The notes under the pieces are model-generated. The model was not told the origin of the DNA. It saw only the letters and a program-made list of their open reading frames with translations, and searched no databases. This document shows positions 52,662 through 61,685 of a stretch of 64,000 nt of DNA, one piece after another; the first letter of the stretch is position 1, and every line of letters starts with the position of its first letter. Source of the stretch: Bradymonas sediminis (GTDB lineage Bacteria > Myxococcota_A > Bradymonadia > Bradymonadales > Bradymonadaceae); NCBI RefSeq assembly GCF_003258315.1, contig NZ_CP030032.1, forward strand, positions 720,001-784,000, read 5' to 3'. A program made the translations under genes and the position numbers.

Positions 52662-54062
52662 CTAAAAAGTCAGTGAGGGCGTCGTCGATGCACTAAAAAT
52701 CGGCGCATCTCGCCCGGTCGCCATCTCGCGCTCTAAAAAGAGAAACCACAGCGTCGGCGCGGCCGCTGCGTGCGTGGAAAATCCCGGCAGTTGAACCGTC
52801 GAATAGGGTATCCCCGGCGCGCCCGTGCAACTCAGGGCGATCCCGGTGCGCAACATCTTCTGCGCGGTCTCCGGGTCGCCAAGGCGGTGGGCGGCGATGC
52901 CCATGCCCATCGCACCCTCCACGAAGATATGATCGGCGGCGGCGTCCACATCGTAGCCGTCGATATCGTCTTCGTAGGGGCGAAATCCCTGGAGTTTAAG
53001 GGTCACCGGACCGTGCTTGGCGTGGCCCACCAGGAGGGCGCTGCTGGCGAAGGTCTCGCGGGAATACCGATAACTCTGGGCGGCGAGTTGGGGGTGTCCG
53101 GCCCCCAGAAGCCACAGGGCGCCCCAGGCGCCGGCGGCGTCGAGCGCCCGGCGGGTGTCGACGCGCTCGGCTCCCGCGGCGACCGCGAATCGCCCGGGGC
53201 GTTTGAGCCACAGCACGTCGAGCATTTGCTCGGCGAGGCGCTCGGCCTGCATGGGGAAGAAGCGGGCCAGGACGATATGCGCGTCGAATTGATGCTCGCT
53301 GACCGCGAAGCCGAGCTTGGGGCTCGGCGGGGCTTCCATCAGGGTGCTCGGCAGGCCGCGCCCGGCAGACACAAGCCCGCGCGTCGGGCCGCTGCCGCCA
53401 AGGCGCATGGACTCCAGAAAACGCGCGGCCCGCTGGGCGCTCAGCAGCGCCGCGGGCTCGCCAAATTGCGTGCCGAAATAGGCCAGCGCGTGCGCCGCCC
53501 AGGCGACCGCCCCGCTGCGAATATAGCGCGCGTGATGGTCCTGCGGGTTGTCCAGGTGAAAGCTATAGCCCCAGCTGCCGTCCTCTAATTGCAAGTAGCG
53601 CAGGGTCTGGGCGAGGGCGCGGGCCCGGCTATATTGCCCCTTCCAGGCGTACCAGAGCAGGGCCAGGGCGTTGTCGTAGAGATAGCTTCGCCGGGAGATG
53701 GAGGTGGTGGCCTGTGGGAAAGACAGCAGCGCCATCGCGGGCGCGCCGGGCAGGGACGCGGCCTGGTATTCGGCCAGCTGCAGCCAGTCCTCGGCGCGTT
53801 TTCGCGCCGTGCGATGTGTGTCTTGCATCGCGCGCTCCCTATGCGCTCGCCGCGTCGGGTTCTCGGAGGGGTCGGGCGCCTCGGCGTCGTTTAAGATCTG
53901 CATGAATCGCGGATCACAATCACGCGACTCCGGCTGCTGGTGATGGGCGGGACGGCTGGACGCGGTCGCGCGGTGGCAGCCCGCGCCGATGAGTCCTGCG
54001 GCGAGCATCACCAGCGCCGCAGCCATCGCGGACCGTGGCCAGGCTTTCGGTGGCATGCTCAT
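52662..54062 (-). CDS. Lipoprotein with alpha/alpha-toroid (glycosidase/lyase-like) domain
   Basis: 466 aa. The lipobox is IGAGC (Cys29). The mature part is a series of helical hairpins with conserved loops (DNALALLWYAWKGQYSRARA, LEDGSWGYSFHLDN, TRGLVSAGRGLPS, YDVDAAADHIFVEGAMGMGI, GIPYSTVQLPGFSTHAA) typical of (alpha/alpha)6 toroids of glycoside hydrolases, polysaccharide lyases or terpenoid-cyclase-like proteins. Asp/Glu residues in these loops could be catalytic but cannot be assigned. The start overlaps the GT2 stop by 4 nt (ATGA), so the two are co-translated. A periplasmic polysaccharide-trimming or -binding role is inferred. Confidence 0.75.
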   Translation of the reverse strand: MSMPPKAWPRSAMAAALVMLAAGLIGAGCHRATASSRPAHHQQPESRDCDPRFMQILNDAEAPDPSENPTRRAHRERAMQDTHRTARKRAEDWLQLAEYQAASLPGAPAMALLSFPQATTSISRRSYLYDNALALLWYAWKGQYSRARALAQTLRYLQLEDGSWGYSFHLDNPQDHHARYIRSGAVAWAAHALAYFGTQFGEPAALLSAQRAARFLESMRLGGSGPTRGLVSAGRGLPSTLMEAPPSPKLGFAVSEHQFDAHIVLARFFPMQAERLAEQMLDVLWLKRPGRFAVAAGAERVDTRRALDAAGAWGALWLLGAGHPQLAAQSYRYSRETFASSALLVGHAKHGPVTLKLQGFRPYEDDIDGYDVDAAADHIFVEGAMGMGIAAHRLGDPETAQKMLRTGIALSCTGAPGIPYSTVQLPGFSTHAAAAPTLWFLFLEREMATGRDAPIFSASTTPSLTF

Positions 54063-55561
54063 TCGCCACCGCCTGACGCGGCCTTCGACGACTCGGCCAG
54101 CGCCTCTGGGCCGCTCAGCTCCAGCATCTCCTGCGGGCTTGGGAGCGCCTCGACGCCCTCCTCGGAGTCCGGATGTCGCTCAAAGCCTTTGCGTGTCATT
54201 TTGCCCCATGATTTTTCCCCAACCATATATTTAACCAGCCCGCGGATGCGGAACCAAAGCGTGAGTTGGCGGTAGCCGAGGTTCTCGAAGACCGCCGCGG
54301 CGAGCAGTTTGAGCCGGGGTTTTGCGCCGCGAAAAAGGTTGAACCCCCAGTTGTCGATGAGCAGCGCCTGCACCGACATCATGGCGCCGAGCCAGAAGGC
54401 CGCGATCAGGAATAGAATCGCGAATTTCAGATCGACAAACCCAAAGATGAGTCCGGCGCCAAACCAGAAATACCCGAATAGCTCGATGACCGGCCCGAAG
54501 AGCTCGAACATCAGGTAGGCCGGGTAGACGACCAGGCCGACCGGGCCGTATTTGGGGTTGAGCATCATCGCCTTGTGGCGCCACATCGTGTCGGCCATGC
54601 CGCGGTGCCAGCGGTCGCGCTGGTTGCCCAGCAGCTCCAGGGTCTCGGGCGCCTCGGTATACGCGATGGGGTCGCTGATATGGATGATCTTTCGCGGCGG
54701 TTTTTCCTCCAGGATATGGCGCTGCAATTTGACCACGACCTCCATGTCTTCGCCGACCGAGTCGCGCGCGTAGCCGCCGACCGCCACGACCGCCTCGCGC
54801 TTAAAGAGCCCGAAGGCCCCGGAGATAATGAGGTTTCCGCCCAGGCGATTGAGGCCCATGCGGCCGAATAAGAAGCCGCGCAAATACTCGATGATCTGGA
54901 AGCGGGCGAGCCAGGATTTCGGGACGTCGACCTTCTGCAAAACCCCGTGGCGAAATTGGCAGCCGTTGGCCAGGCGCACCGTGCCGCCGACCGCGACCAC
55001 CCCGCGCGGGTCGTATAGGAAGGGCTCGACCATGCGCAAAAGCGCCTTGCGGGTGACGATGGTGTCGGCGTCGGCGCAGCAAATCAGTGGGAAGCGCGAG
55101 GTGTTGATGCCGACGTTGAGCGCGTCGGCCTTGCCGCCGTTTTCCTTGTCGACCACGAAGAGGCGCGCGTCTTTGCGGGATTGGTAGATCCCGCGAATCG
55201 CCTCGGTCTCGATCTCGCGGCGGATGATGAGGTCGACCTTCTCGAGGTCAAACTCCTCGACCAGCTTTTGCAGCGTCATGTCGGTGCTGCCGTCGTTGAC
55301 GACCAACACCTGGTGGTGGGGGTATTCGAGCTGCAAGAAGGCGCGCACCGAGTCGACGATGGTCTGCTCTTCGTTGAAGGCCGGGGCGATGACCGAGATG
55401 GGCGGGGTGCTGGCCTGGGCGAGCACCAGCGCGTCCAGTTCGGGGACCTGGCTGGCCTTTCGGCGCGCGATCTCAAAGACCGAGAAGATGATGAGGAGCC
55501 CATAAAATGCGTTGAGCCCAATAAAATAGCATAGAACAAAGATATCAACCCATTCTCTCAT
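54059..55561 (-). CDS. Processive GT2 polysaccharide synthase (PgaC/BcsA/HasA-like)
   Basis: 500 aa. An N-terminal TM (about 5-28) is followed by a GT-A domain with VIAPAFNEEQTIVDS, VVNDGST, NGGKADALN, CADADT (DxD), SGAFGLFKR, GEDMEVVVKL (catalytic ED) and NQRDRWHRG (QxxRW, the mark of processive synthases), then about four C-terminal TMs (320-345, 350-372, 378-400 and a weaker one). The cytoplasmic tail is acidic with no PilZ domain. It should polymerise and translocate a beta-linked polysaccharide across the inner membrane. The sugar (GlcNAc, Glc or other) cannot be read from sequence. Coupled to the toroid lipoprotein. Confidence 0.92.
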   Translation of the reverse strand: MREWVDIFVLCYFIGLNAFYGLLIIFSVFEIARRKASQVPELDALVLAQASTPPISVIAPAFNEEQTIVDSVRAFLQLEYPHHQVLVVNDGSTDMTLQKLVEEFDLEKVDLIIRREIETEAIRGIYQSRKDARLFVVDKENGGKADALNVGINTSRFPLICCADADTIVTRKALLRMVEPFLYDPRGVVAVGGTVRLANGCQFRHGVLQKVDVPKSWLARFQIIEYLRGFLFGRMGLNRLGGNLIISGAFGLFKREAVVAVGGYARDSVGEDMEVVVKLQRHILEEKPPRKIIHISDPIAYTEAPETLELLGNQRDRWHRGMADTMWRHKAMMLNPKYGPVGLVVYPAYLMFELFGPVIELFGYFWFGAGLIFGFVDLKFAILFLIAAFWLGAMMSVQALLIDNWGFNLFRGAKPRLKLLAAAVFENLGYRQLTLWFRIRGLVKYMVGEKSWGKMTRKGFERHPDSEEGVEALPSPQEMLELSGPEALAESSKAASGGGE

Positions 55562-55632
55562 ATCGAGTTACCCCCTGAAATTTTTGAAAGTCATCGCTCT
55601 CTAGAGAGAAAAATACGTGACGGAAAAATTGC

Positions 55633-56742
55633 TTAGACGGCGCGCTCCAGGAGGCGCTGGCTGCGCTGTAATTCCTGGGTGGCGGACTCGGCGGCGTAGC
55701 GGTCGTCGCAGTAGGCGGCGACGTGGTGGAGCTGCTCGGCGCCGGGTGCCCCGAGCATGCCGAGGGCGCCGGCGGCGTCCTGGCGCACCCAGAACGCGCG
55801 GTCCTTGAGCGCCTGGGCGAGGGGGGCGGCGGCGGCGGGCTCCTGGCGACGCCCGAGCGCGCGCGCCGCGCGGGCGCGCACCTGCCAGGTCGGGTCGTCC
55901 AGCGCGCTCAATAAGAGGTCGAAGCTCGGGCGCCCCTGCAGTGAGCCGGCCGCCTGGCAGGCGCCGATCCGGACCTCCATATCCTCGGAGCGCGCCGCCG
56001 GTGCGAGCAATTCGGACACGCCCTCAAGCCGCTGCTCGGCGGCCACCGTGAGTAAGAGTCGGCGCACCCGCCCGCACTCAAATTGCTGCCAGCGCGCGAA
56101 GACATAGCGAAGCGACTCCGGCGGGAGCTTGGAGAGCACCGCCTGCACGGGCTCCTCCATCATCTGAGAATAGAGGCGGGTGACCTGCAAAAGCGCGACG
56201 ATATCCTCGGGCTGGCCGACCCGGGCCAGGGTTTGCATGGCGAGGACCTGGGCCAGATACTCCGCGCCGGCCTGCTCGAGCAGCACGGGGCGGTCCTCGG
56301 CGCTGCCCAGGACGTAGAGCCTGCGAAGGGCGCGCAGCCGCTTCAGCGCATTTTTCGAGCGGCTCGCCGCGCGGTCTTGCTCGGCGTAGCCAAACTCGTG
56401 GTAGAGCACGATCAGCGCGTCGTAGGCGGCCCCTCGGGTGTGCAGCAGGACGCTGGCCAGAAAGTCCTGGACCAGCGAGGGCTCAAATTTCGCCGCCCGC
56501 TCCATCCACCCGCGCAATCGCTCGGGGGTGGGCTCGCCGAGGGCCTCAAAGAAGTCGTCCTCGAGGGCCTCCATGAATAGGCGCTTGGCGCGCCCCTGGC
56601 GCATCTGGCGGGCCGACTGAAAGATCATCCACGCGATCAGGGCGCCGACCACCACCAGCTCGGCTGCGATCAGAATGATCAGCCCACGGTACAGCGGCGT
56701 GGACCAGAGGATCTCCCAAAAAATAAGCAATGTTTCGGACAT
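55633..56742 (-). CDS. Membrane-anchored HEAT-repeat protein
   Basis: 369 aa from ATG 56742 (AGGAG upstream). A single N-terminal TM (about 18-42) is followed by an all-helical cytoplasmic domain. The last ~120 residues are clear HEAT repeats (VRIGACQAAGSLQGRPSFDL, WQVRARAARALGRRQEPAAA, WVRQDAAGALGMLGAPGAEQ). It lacks enzyme motifs. Placed between a response regulator and the GT2 synthase, it may scaffold or gate the synthase; that is inference. Spacing is 71 nt to the GT2 gene and 81 nt from the receiver gene. Confidence 0.8.
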   Translation of the reverse strand: MSETLLIFWEILWSTPLYRGLIILIAAELVVVGALIAWMIFQSARQMRQGRAKRLFMEALEDDFFEALGEPTPERLRGWMERAAKFEPSLVQDFLASVLLHTRGAAYDALIVLYHEFGYAEQDRAASRSKNALKRLRALRRLYVLGSAEDRPVLLEQAGAEYLAQVLAMQTLARVGQPEDIVALLQVTRLYSQMMEEPVQAVLSKLPPESLRYVFARWQQFECGRVRRLLLTVAAEQRLEGVSELLAPAARSEDMEVRIGACQAAGSLQGRPSFDLLLSALDDPTWQVRARAARALGRRQEPAAAAPLAQALKDRAFWVRQDAAGALGMLGAPGAEQLHHVAAYCDDRYAAESATQELQRSQRLLERAV

Positions 56743-56823
56743 CGAAACTCCTATTCGACCGACATGATGGCAGATCGCCATGGGGGCGAAACCAGTATTG
56801 TTGCGGCATACGGTCGATCAACA

Positions 56824-57291
56824 TCAGCACATATTCGGGCGTTTAAAGAGGCGGTCGATGCGGGCGATAAGAATCTCGGGGACCAGCGGTTTGTCGACGA
56901 AATCCTCGGCCCCCAGCTCAAAGGCGCGCAGCACGGGCTCGGACTGGGTCTGGGCGCTGATGACCACCGCCTTTGCGCGGCGGTCTTCGGGCAGATGCTC
57001 CAGCGCGTCGAGCAACTCGAAGCCGTTGATAAAGGCCAGGTTCAGGTCGAGCACGAAGAGGTCAAAGCGCTCGGTTTGCATCAACTCCAGCGCCTCTCGC
57101 CCGTCGGCGGCCTGGCAGACGAACCAGCCGCGGCGCTCAAAGGCGGTGCGTAGAATGCGCTGCACGACGGCGTCGCCGTCGGCGGTCAAGATGGACAGCG
57201 GGGTGTCTTCGCCCGGCTGGGGTGGGCGCGCGGCGGCGGCGCTGCCGGGCAAGGCCGGCGGCGCGCTGGGCATCTTCTGATCTTGCTTCAT
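56824..57291 (-). CDS. Stand-alone response-regulator receiver
   Basis: 155 aa. A Pro/Ala-rich N-terminal 28 aa precedes a single REC domain with Asp38/Asp40 in the acidic pocket (TADGD), phospho-acceptor Asp82 (LFVLDLN), Ser112 and Lys134 (FVDKPL). There is no output domain, so it likely signals by protein contact. No histidine kinase is adjacent. As first gene of the minus-strand exopolysaccharide set it probably regulates synthase activity; its likely contact is the HEAT-repeat protein. Confidence 0.88.
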   Translation of the reverse strand: MKQDQKMPSAPPALPGSAAAARPPQPGEDTPLSILTADGDAVVQRILRTAFERRGWFVCQAADGREALELMQTERFDLFVLDLNLAFINGFELLDALEHLPEDRRAKAVVISAQTQSEPVLRAFELGAEDFVDKPLVPEILIARIDRLFKRPNMC

Positions 57292-57481
57292 AAATTCATC
57301 TCCAAAAAGTGCTTTTAGGGGCAGTGGGGAATATCAGCACTGTTGGGGAGGGCTGCAAGGGGGGGCGGTGGGTTTGTGGGCGGCGAGCCCGGGCGGCGGG
57401 GCTTGGCGCTGGTTTGGGGGCGCTTAACTTGGGGGAGACGGGTGCGGTTGGCTTGGCGATATGATGATTTTGGGGGGATAA

Positions 57482-59758
57482 ATGGACCGGTTAAGGCGCT
57501 TAAATATCTGGGTAATGCTGATACTTTGCGGGTTTGTCGCGCTGAGCGCGCTGGGCTGTGAGGATATCGACCCGCAGAATCCGCCGATCCCGAATAATGA
57601 CCCGGGAGACCCGTTGGACGCCGGCACCCCGGCGGCCAGCGACCCGTGTAAGGGGGCGCAGATCTGTCGCCTGGATGAGTCGCCCGAGAAGTCCGGGACA
57701 CGGGTGCCGTTTAAGACCAATGAGGACTTCTTGATGGTGCGAAAGGGCGGCAATTGGCGCTCGATTTTCATCAAAGGCGTCAACCTCGGGGTCGGCGTGC
57801 CGGGGACGCGCGCCGGGCATCTGGCGGCCACCCGCGAGCAATACGCCCATTGGTTTGACCTGATGACCAAGAACGGGGTGAACGCGCTGCGCATCTATAC
57901 GCTGCACTATCCGCGTTTTTACGAAGAGTTGGCCAAACATAATAAAAAACACGCCGACAACCCGATTTATCTATTGCAGGGCATCTGGCTCGACGAGCAA
58001 TTTAAGGGGCTGGATCTTCTGACCGAGGATTTCGACTTTAATATCCGCGAGATGGTGGATTGCACCCGGGGGAATTGTCATATCAATCACCGCTACGGGC
58101 GCGCCTACGGCACCTTTGAGACGGATGTGTCGCAGTGGATCCTGGGGTGGGTGATCGGGCGCGAGGTGAACCCGGAGGAGATCGAGCGCACCAACGAGCA
58201 CCTCAACGACAGGACGAGCTTTGCCGGAAAGCATATCTCGGTCACCGACGCCCAGCCCTCCGAGGTGTGGTGGGGCGAGCGGGTGGATTATTTGATCGAA
58301 TATGAGCTCGAAGGCTACGGGCAGACGCGCCCCATCAGCGTGTCGAGTTGGCCCACGCTCGACCCCCTGGACCACACCACCGAGGGCAGCATTTATACCT
58401 CGGAGGATATCCAGAGCTTCGATATGTTGGAGCTCAAGCCGGTGGACGCCCCCGGCGGGCTCTTCGCGACCTTCCATGCCTATCCTTACTATCCCGACTT
58501 CATCGTCGACGACCCCGGGTTTCGCGAGCATTCGGATGCCGAGGGGCCGAATTCCTATATCGGGTATCTGCTCGACCTGAAGTCCCACTACGCCAAGATG
58601 CCGCTCTTTATCGGCGAGGTCGGGGTGCCGTCGAGCTGGGGCTCGGCGCATTGGGGGCACAAAGATATGAACCACGGCGGGCATACCGAGGTAGAGCAGG
58701 GAAAGGTCAACGGGCGGCTATTTCGCAGCGTCTATGACACCAACGGCGCCGGCGCGGCGGTGTTTGCCTGGATCGATGAGTGGTGGAAGCCGACCTGGAT
58801 TGCCGATGCGCGCGGCTCCGGCGAGGAGCGCCGGCCCTTCTGGCATAATATCTGCGCGCCGGAGCAAAATTACGGCCTGATCGCCTACGATCTTGGCGAG
58901 CCCGACTGGGCAAATCCCGGCAAGAGCACGGAGTCGTCGGGGTTTGTGACCAGGGTGTCGACCGTCGCGGACACCCAGTTTTTTCATGTGCGTTTAAACA
59001 CCCGCTCGGCCCTGAGCGGGTCGGATAAGATGGTGGTGGCCTTTGACACCTACGGGAGCAAGGACAGCCCGCAATTCGACAAGGAGCTCGGCGAGTCGGT
59101 GCTGCCAAACGGGGTGACCACGCAGAATCGAAACGAGTTCGCGCTCGTCATCAACGGCAGCGAGAGCGCGGAGCTGATGGTGACCTTTGCCTACGATAGC
59201 AAGCGCATCTGGCACGGCAGCCCCATCGAGGGGCAGGTCTACCACTCGACCCAGACCGACGGCGCGCCGTGGAATCTGGTGACCTGGATGAATAGTCAGG
59301 CGCATGGTTCCAACGACAAAGAGTTCTGGTTCGAAGAGACTTTTCACGAGATCGGCAAGCTGAAGATCCGGCGCGCGGGCGACCCGGCGACCAGCCACGA
59401 TGCGGTGGTTATCTACGATGACCATATCGACATTCGGATCCCCTGGACGCTGCTGAGCGTGACTGACCCGAGTCGCCTTGAGGTGTTGCACTCCAGCCCG
59501 AACGCCGCGCGTAAAGGGCGAAATTCCCGCGCGATCACCCGCGGCATCGCCATCGGCGTGACCTATAACGGGCAATTGCTGGTCGAGACCGACCGCTATA
59601 TCTGGGACACCTGGGGCGAGAACGAGAATATCTACGACATCCCGGGCTTTGAGTTTGACGAGGAGGTCGGGCCCGATTGGATGAAATACGAACGCATCAA
59701 ACCGACCATGCAGATATTTAAAGAGGCGCTCGACGCGTTGCCCGATTGGGTGGATTAG
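57482..59758 (+). CDS. Lipoprotein glycoside hydrolase, clan GH-A-like
   Basis: 758 aa with lipobox SALGC (Cys26). A TIM-barrel-like region (about 92-470) shows GH-A landmarks: a first strand IFIKGVNLGVG, LMTKNGVNALRIYTLHYP, strand 4 QWILGWVIGREVNPE with Glu228 as candidate acid/base (preceded by Arg instead of the usual Asn), FHAYPYYPDF on strand 6, and PLFIGEVGVPSSWG with Glu379 as candidate nucleophile. The C-terminal ~280 aa are beta-rich. A GGGGGG Shine-Dalgarno precedes the ATG. It is transcribed divergently from the GT2 synthase set, so it is a candidate hydrolase for the same polysaccharide. Confidence 0.8.
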   Translation: MDRLRRLNIWVMLILCGFVALSALGCEDIDPQNPPIPNNDPGDPLDAGTPAASDPCKGAQICRLDESPEKSGTRVPFKTNEDFLMVRKGGNWRSIFIKGVNLGVGVPGTRAGHLAATREQYAHWFDLMTKNGVNALRIYTLHYPRFYEELAKHNKKHADNPIYLLQGIWLDEQFKGLDLLTEDFDFNIREMVDCTRGNCHINHRYGRAYGTFETDVSQWILGWVIGREVNPEEIERTNEHLNDRTSFAGKHISVTDAQPSEVWWGERVDYLIEYELEGYGQTRPISVSSWPTLDPLDHTTEGSIYTSEDIQSFDMLELKPVDAPGGLFATFHAYPYYPDFIVDDPGFREHSDAEGPNSYIGYLLDLKSHYAKMPLFIGEVGVPSSWGSAHWGHKDMNHGGHTEVEQGKVNGRLFRSVYDTNGAGAAVFAWIDEWWKPTWIADARGSGEERRPFWHNICAPEQNYGLIAYDLGEPDWANPGKSTESSGFVTRVSTVADTQFFHVRLNTRSALSGSDKMVVAFDTYGSKDSPQFDKELGESVLPNGVTTQNRNEFALVINGSESAELMVTFAYDSKRIWHGSPIEGQVYHSTQTDGAPWNLVTWMNSQAHGSNDKEFWFEETFHEIGKLKIRRAGDPATSHDAVVIYDDHIDIRIPWTLLSVTDPSRLEVLHSSPNAARKGRNSRAITRGIAIGVTYNGQLLVETDRYIWDTWGENENIYDIPGFEFDEEVGPDWMKYERIKPTMQIFKEALDALPDWVD

Positions 59759-59774
59759 AGCGAGCGGGTCGAAC

Positions 59775-59814
59775 GCAAAAGCCCCTGCAGTCCGCGAACT
59801 GCAGGGGCTTTTGC
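59775..59814. terminator. Bidirectional terminator GH gene / POT transporter
   Basis: GCAAAAGCCCCTGCAGT (59775-59791) pairs perfectly with ACTGCAGGGGCTTTTGC (59798-59814), 6-nt loop, with A/T runs on both sides. Confidence 0.9.
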
Positions 59815-59840
59815 TGATGCGTGCGCGTACACAAAAGCGA

Positions 59841-61451
59841 TTAGTGCACGCCGTGCATCCACCTATTGAGCAGCGGCGAGACGGCCAGGCACAGGACGCC
59901 GACGACCACCGAGATAAGGGCGATGGTGGTGAAGAGTTCGGTATAGATCGGCAGGGTCTCGACCGCCGACAAGGCGTTCATATCGGCGCCATCGGGGGCG
60001 CTGGCCAACTGGGCGAAGACCGAGGCGATATAGTTGGCGAAGGAGCTCGACAAGAACCACACGCCCATGATGACGCCGACGAGTTTGGGCGGCGACAGCT
60101 GCGTGATCTTCGACAAGCCGACCGGCGACATCGACAGCTCACCGGTGGTGTGCAGCAGGTAGCCGAGCATCAAAAAGCTCATCGGCACCAGGCCGGAGTC
60201 GCCGGCGAAAGCCGCGCTCCAGGACAGCAGGGCGAAGCCGGCGCTGACCTGCAAGAGGGCCAGGCCGAATTTGACCGGGGTGCGCGGCTCGAAACCCTTT
60301 TTGCTCAGCACCTGCCACATCCAGGCGAAGACCGGGGCGAGCAGGATGATATAGGCGGGGTTGGCGCTCTGGAACGCGGCGGCGGGGATCTCCCAGCCGA
60401 AGAACATCCGGTCGACGTTGCGCTCGGTGAACAGGGTCAGCGAGCTGCCGGCCTGCTCGAAGAAGGCCCAGAAGATCGTGCTGAAGAGGATAAGCGCGAG
60501 GATGACGAAAATCTGGTCGCGCTGGGCTTTCTCGGAGCGCGCCGCCAGGATGAGCATGCCGACGAGCACGAACGCGCCGATTCCCAGGAGCAGTGCCTGC
60601 ATAATGCCCTGGGCGCTGACGAGGATCGCGACCAGCGGGACCGCCAGGAAGGCGGTGATGTAGATGGTCGTCCCGAGTGAGATCCCCGGGGCGATTGGCC
60701 GATTCAGCAGCTCCAAATTCGTCGACTCGCCCTCGCCGTAGAGCCATTTTTGCAGCCCCATAAACACCGCGAGCCCCGCGACCATGCCGAGCGCAGCCAG
60801 GCCGAAGCCGTAGTGCCAGCCCCATTTGGCCGCCACCCAACTGCACAGGATGCCGGAGATAAAGGCGCCCAGGTTGATGCCCATATAGAAGATCGTAAAC
60901 CCGCCGTCGCGTTTGCTGTCGGAGGCCTCCTCGGCGTCGTAGAGCTTGCCGACCATGGTGGAGATATTGGGCTTGAAGAAGCCGTTGCCGATGATCAGAA
61001 AGGAGAGCGCGGTATAGAGGAAATACGAGGTGTTGATATCATAACTCGCCCCGCCCAGGACCACGGCGAGTTGCGTGGCGCCGTCTTTGGTCGCTGCGAT
61101 CCCCAGAAGATTGAAGATCGCGAGCAATGAGGTCTGGTCGATCGCCATGGCCGCGTGGCCAAAGACCATCAGCACCCCGCCCAAAATAACGGCGCGCTTT
61201 GCGCCCAGGACCTGGTCGGCCAGCAAGCCGCCGATCAGCGGGGTCGCGTAGACGAGGGCGGTGTAGGAGCCGTAGATCCCCACGGATTTTGCGTCCGAAA
61301 ACAGCAGCGCCTGCACCATATAAAGCGTGAGCAGCGCGCGCATGCCGTAATAGCTAAACCGCTCCCACATCTCGGTAAAAAATAGGACAAATAGGCCGGC
61401 GGGGTGGCCGAAAAAGTGTTTCCGCCGGTTTGCATAAGTTGCATCGGTCAT
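59841..61451 (-). CDS. POT/PTR2-family proton-dependent peptide transporter
   Basis: 536-aa inner-membrane MFS protein with 12-14 predicted TMs. The family signature EMWERFSYYGMRALL (ExxERFxYYG, proton coupling) is near the N-terminus, with GNGFFKPNISTMVG and FTIFYMGINLGAF (the PTR2 second signature) following. It imports di-/tripeptides with protons. Candidates DtpA-D or DtpT cannot be told apart. Lone gene; the facing terminator separates it from the glycosidase gene. Confidence 0.93.
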   Translation of the reverse strand: MTDATYANRRKHFFGHPAGLFVLFFTEMWERFSYYGMRALLTLYMVQALLFSDAKSVGIYGSYTALVYATPLIGGLLADQVLGAKRAVILGGVLMVFGHAAMAIDQTSLLAIFNLLGIAATKDGATQLAVVLGGASYDINTSYFLYTALSFLIIGNGFFKPNISTMVGKLYDAEEASDSKRDGGFTIFYMGINLGAFISGILCSWVAAKWGWHYGFGLAALGMVAGLAVFMGLQKWLYGEGESTNLELLNRPIAPGISLGTTIYITAFLAVPLVAILVSAQGIMQALLLGIGAFVLVGMLILAARSEKAQRDQIFVILALILFSTIFWAFFEQAGSSLTLFTERNVDRMFFGWEIPAAAFQSANPAYIILLAPVFAWMWQVLSKKGFEPRTPVKFGLALLQVSAGFALLSWSAAFAGDSGLVPMSFLMLGYLLHTTGELSMSPVGLSKITQLSPPKLVGVIMGVWFLSSSFANYIASVFAQLASAPDGADMNALSAVETLPIYTELFTTIALISVVVGVLCLAVSPLLNRWMHGVH

Positions 61452-61685
61452 CGCAAGAAACCTCTTGAAAGTTCTGAACTCGCAGGGTGTTAGAGCATTT
61501 TTGTGCCGAGGTCTAGTTTCACGTGCTCGGGCTGGGCCCAGCCGAGGGGGGAAAAAATACCGGCACCGAAATGGAACCGCGAGGGCGATGGCGTTGTCTA
61601 TCTATTTGTGACGAAATTTGGGAGTCGCGGGGATGCGTTTACCTTAGGTCTGGCATTGATTTTTCCGTGCACATTGAGGTCTCGA

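Noticed and set aside
59811-60680. 289-aa open frame on the plus strand
   Set aside because: Low-complexity His/Asp/Gln/Arg translation antisense to the POT transporter.
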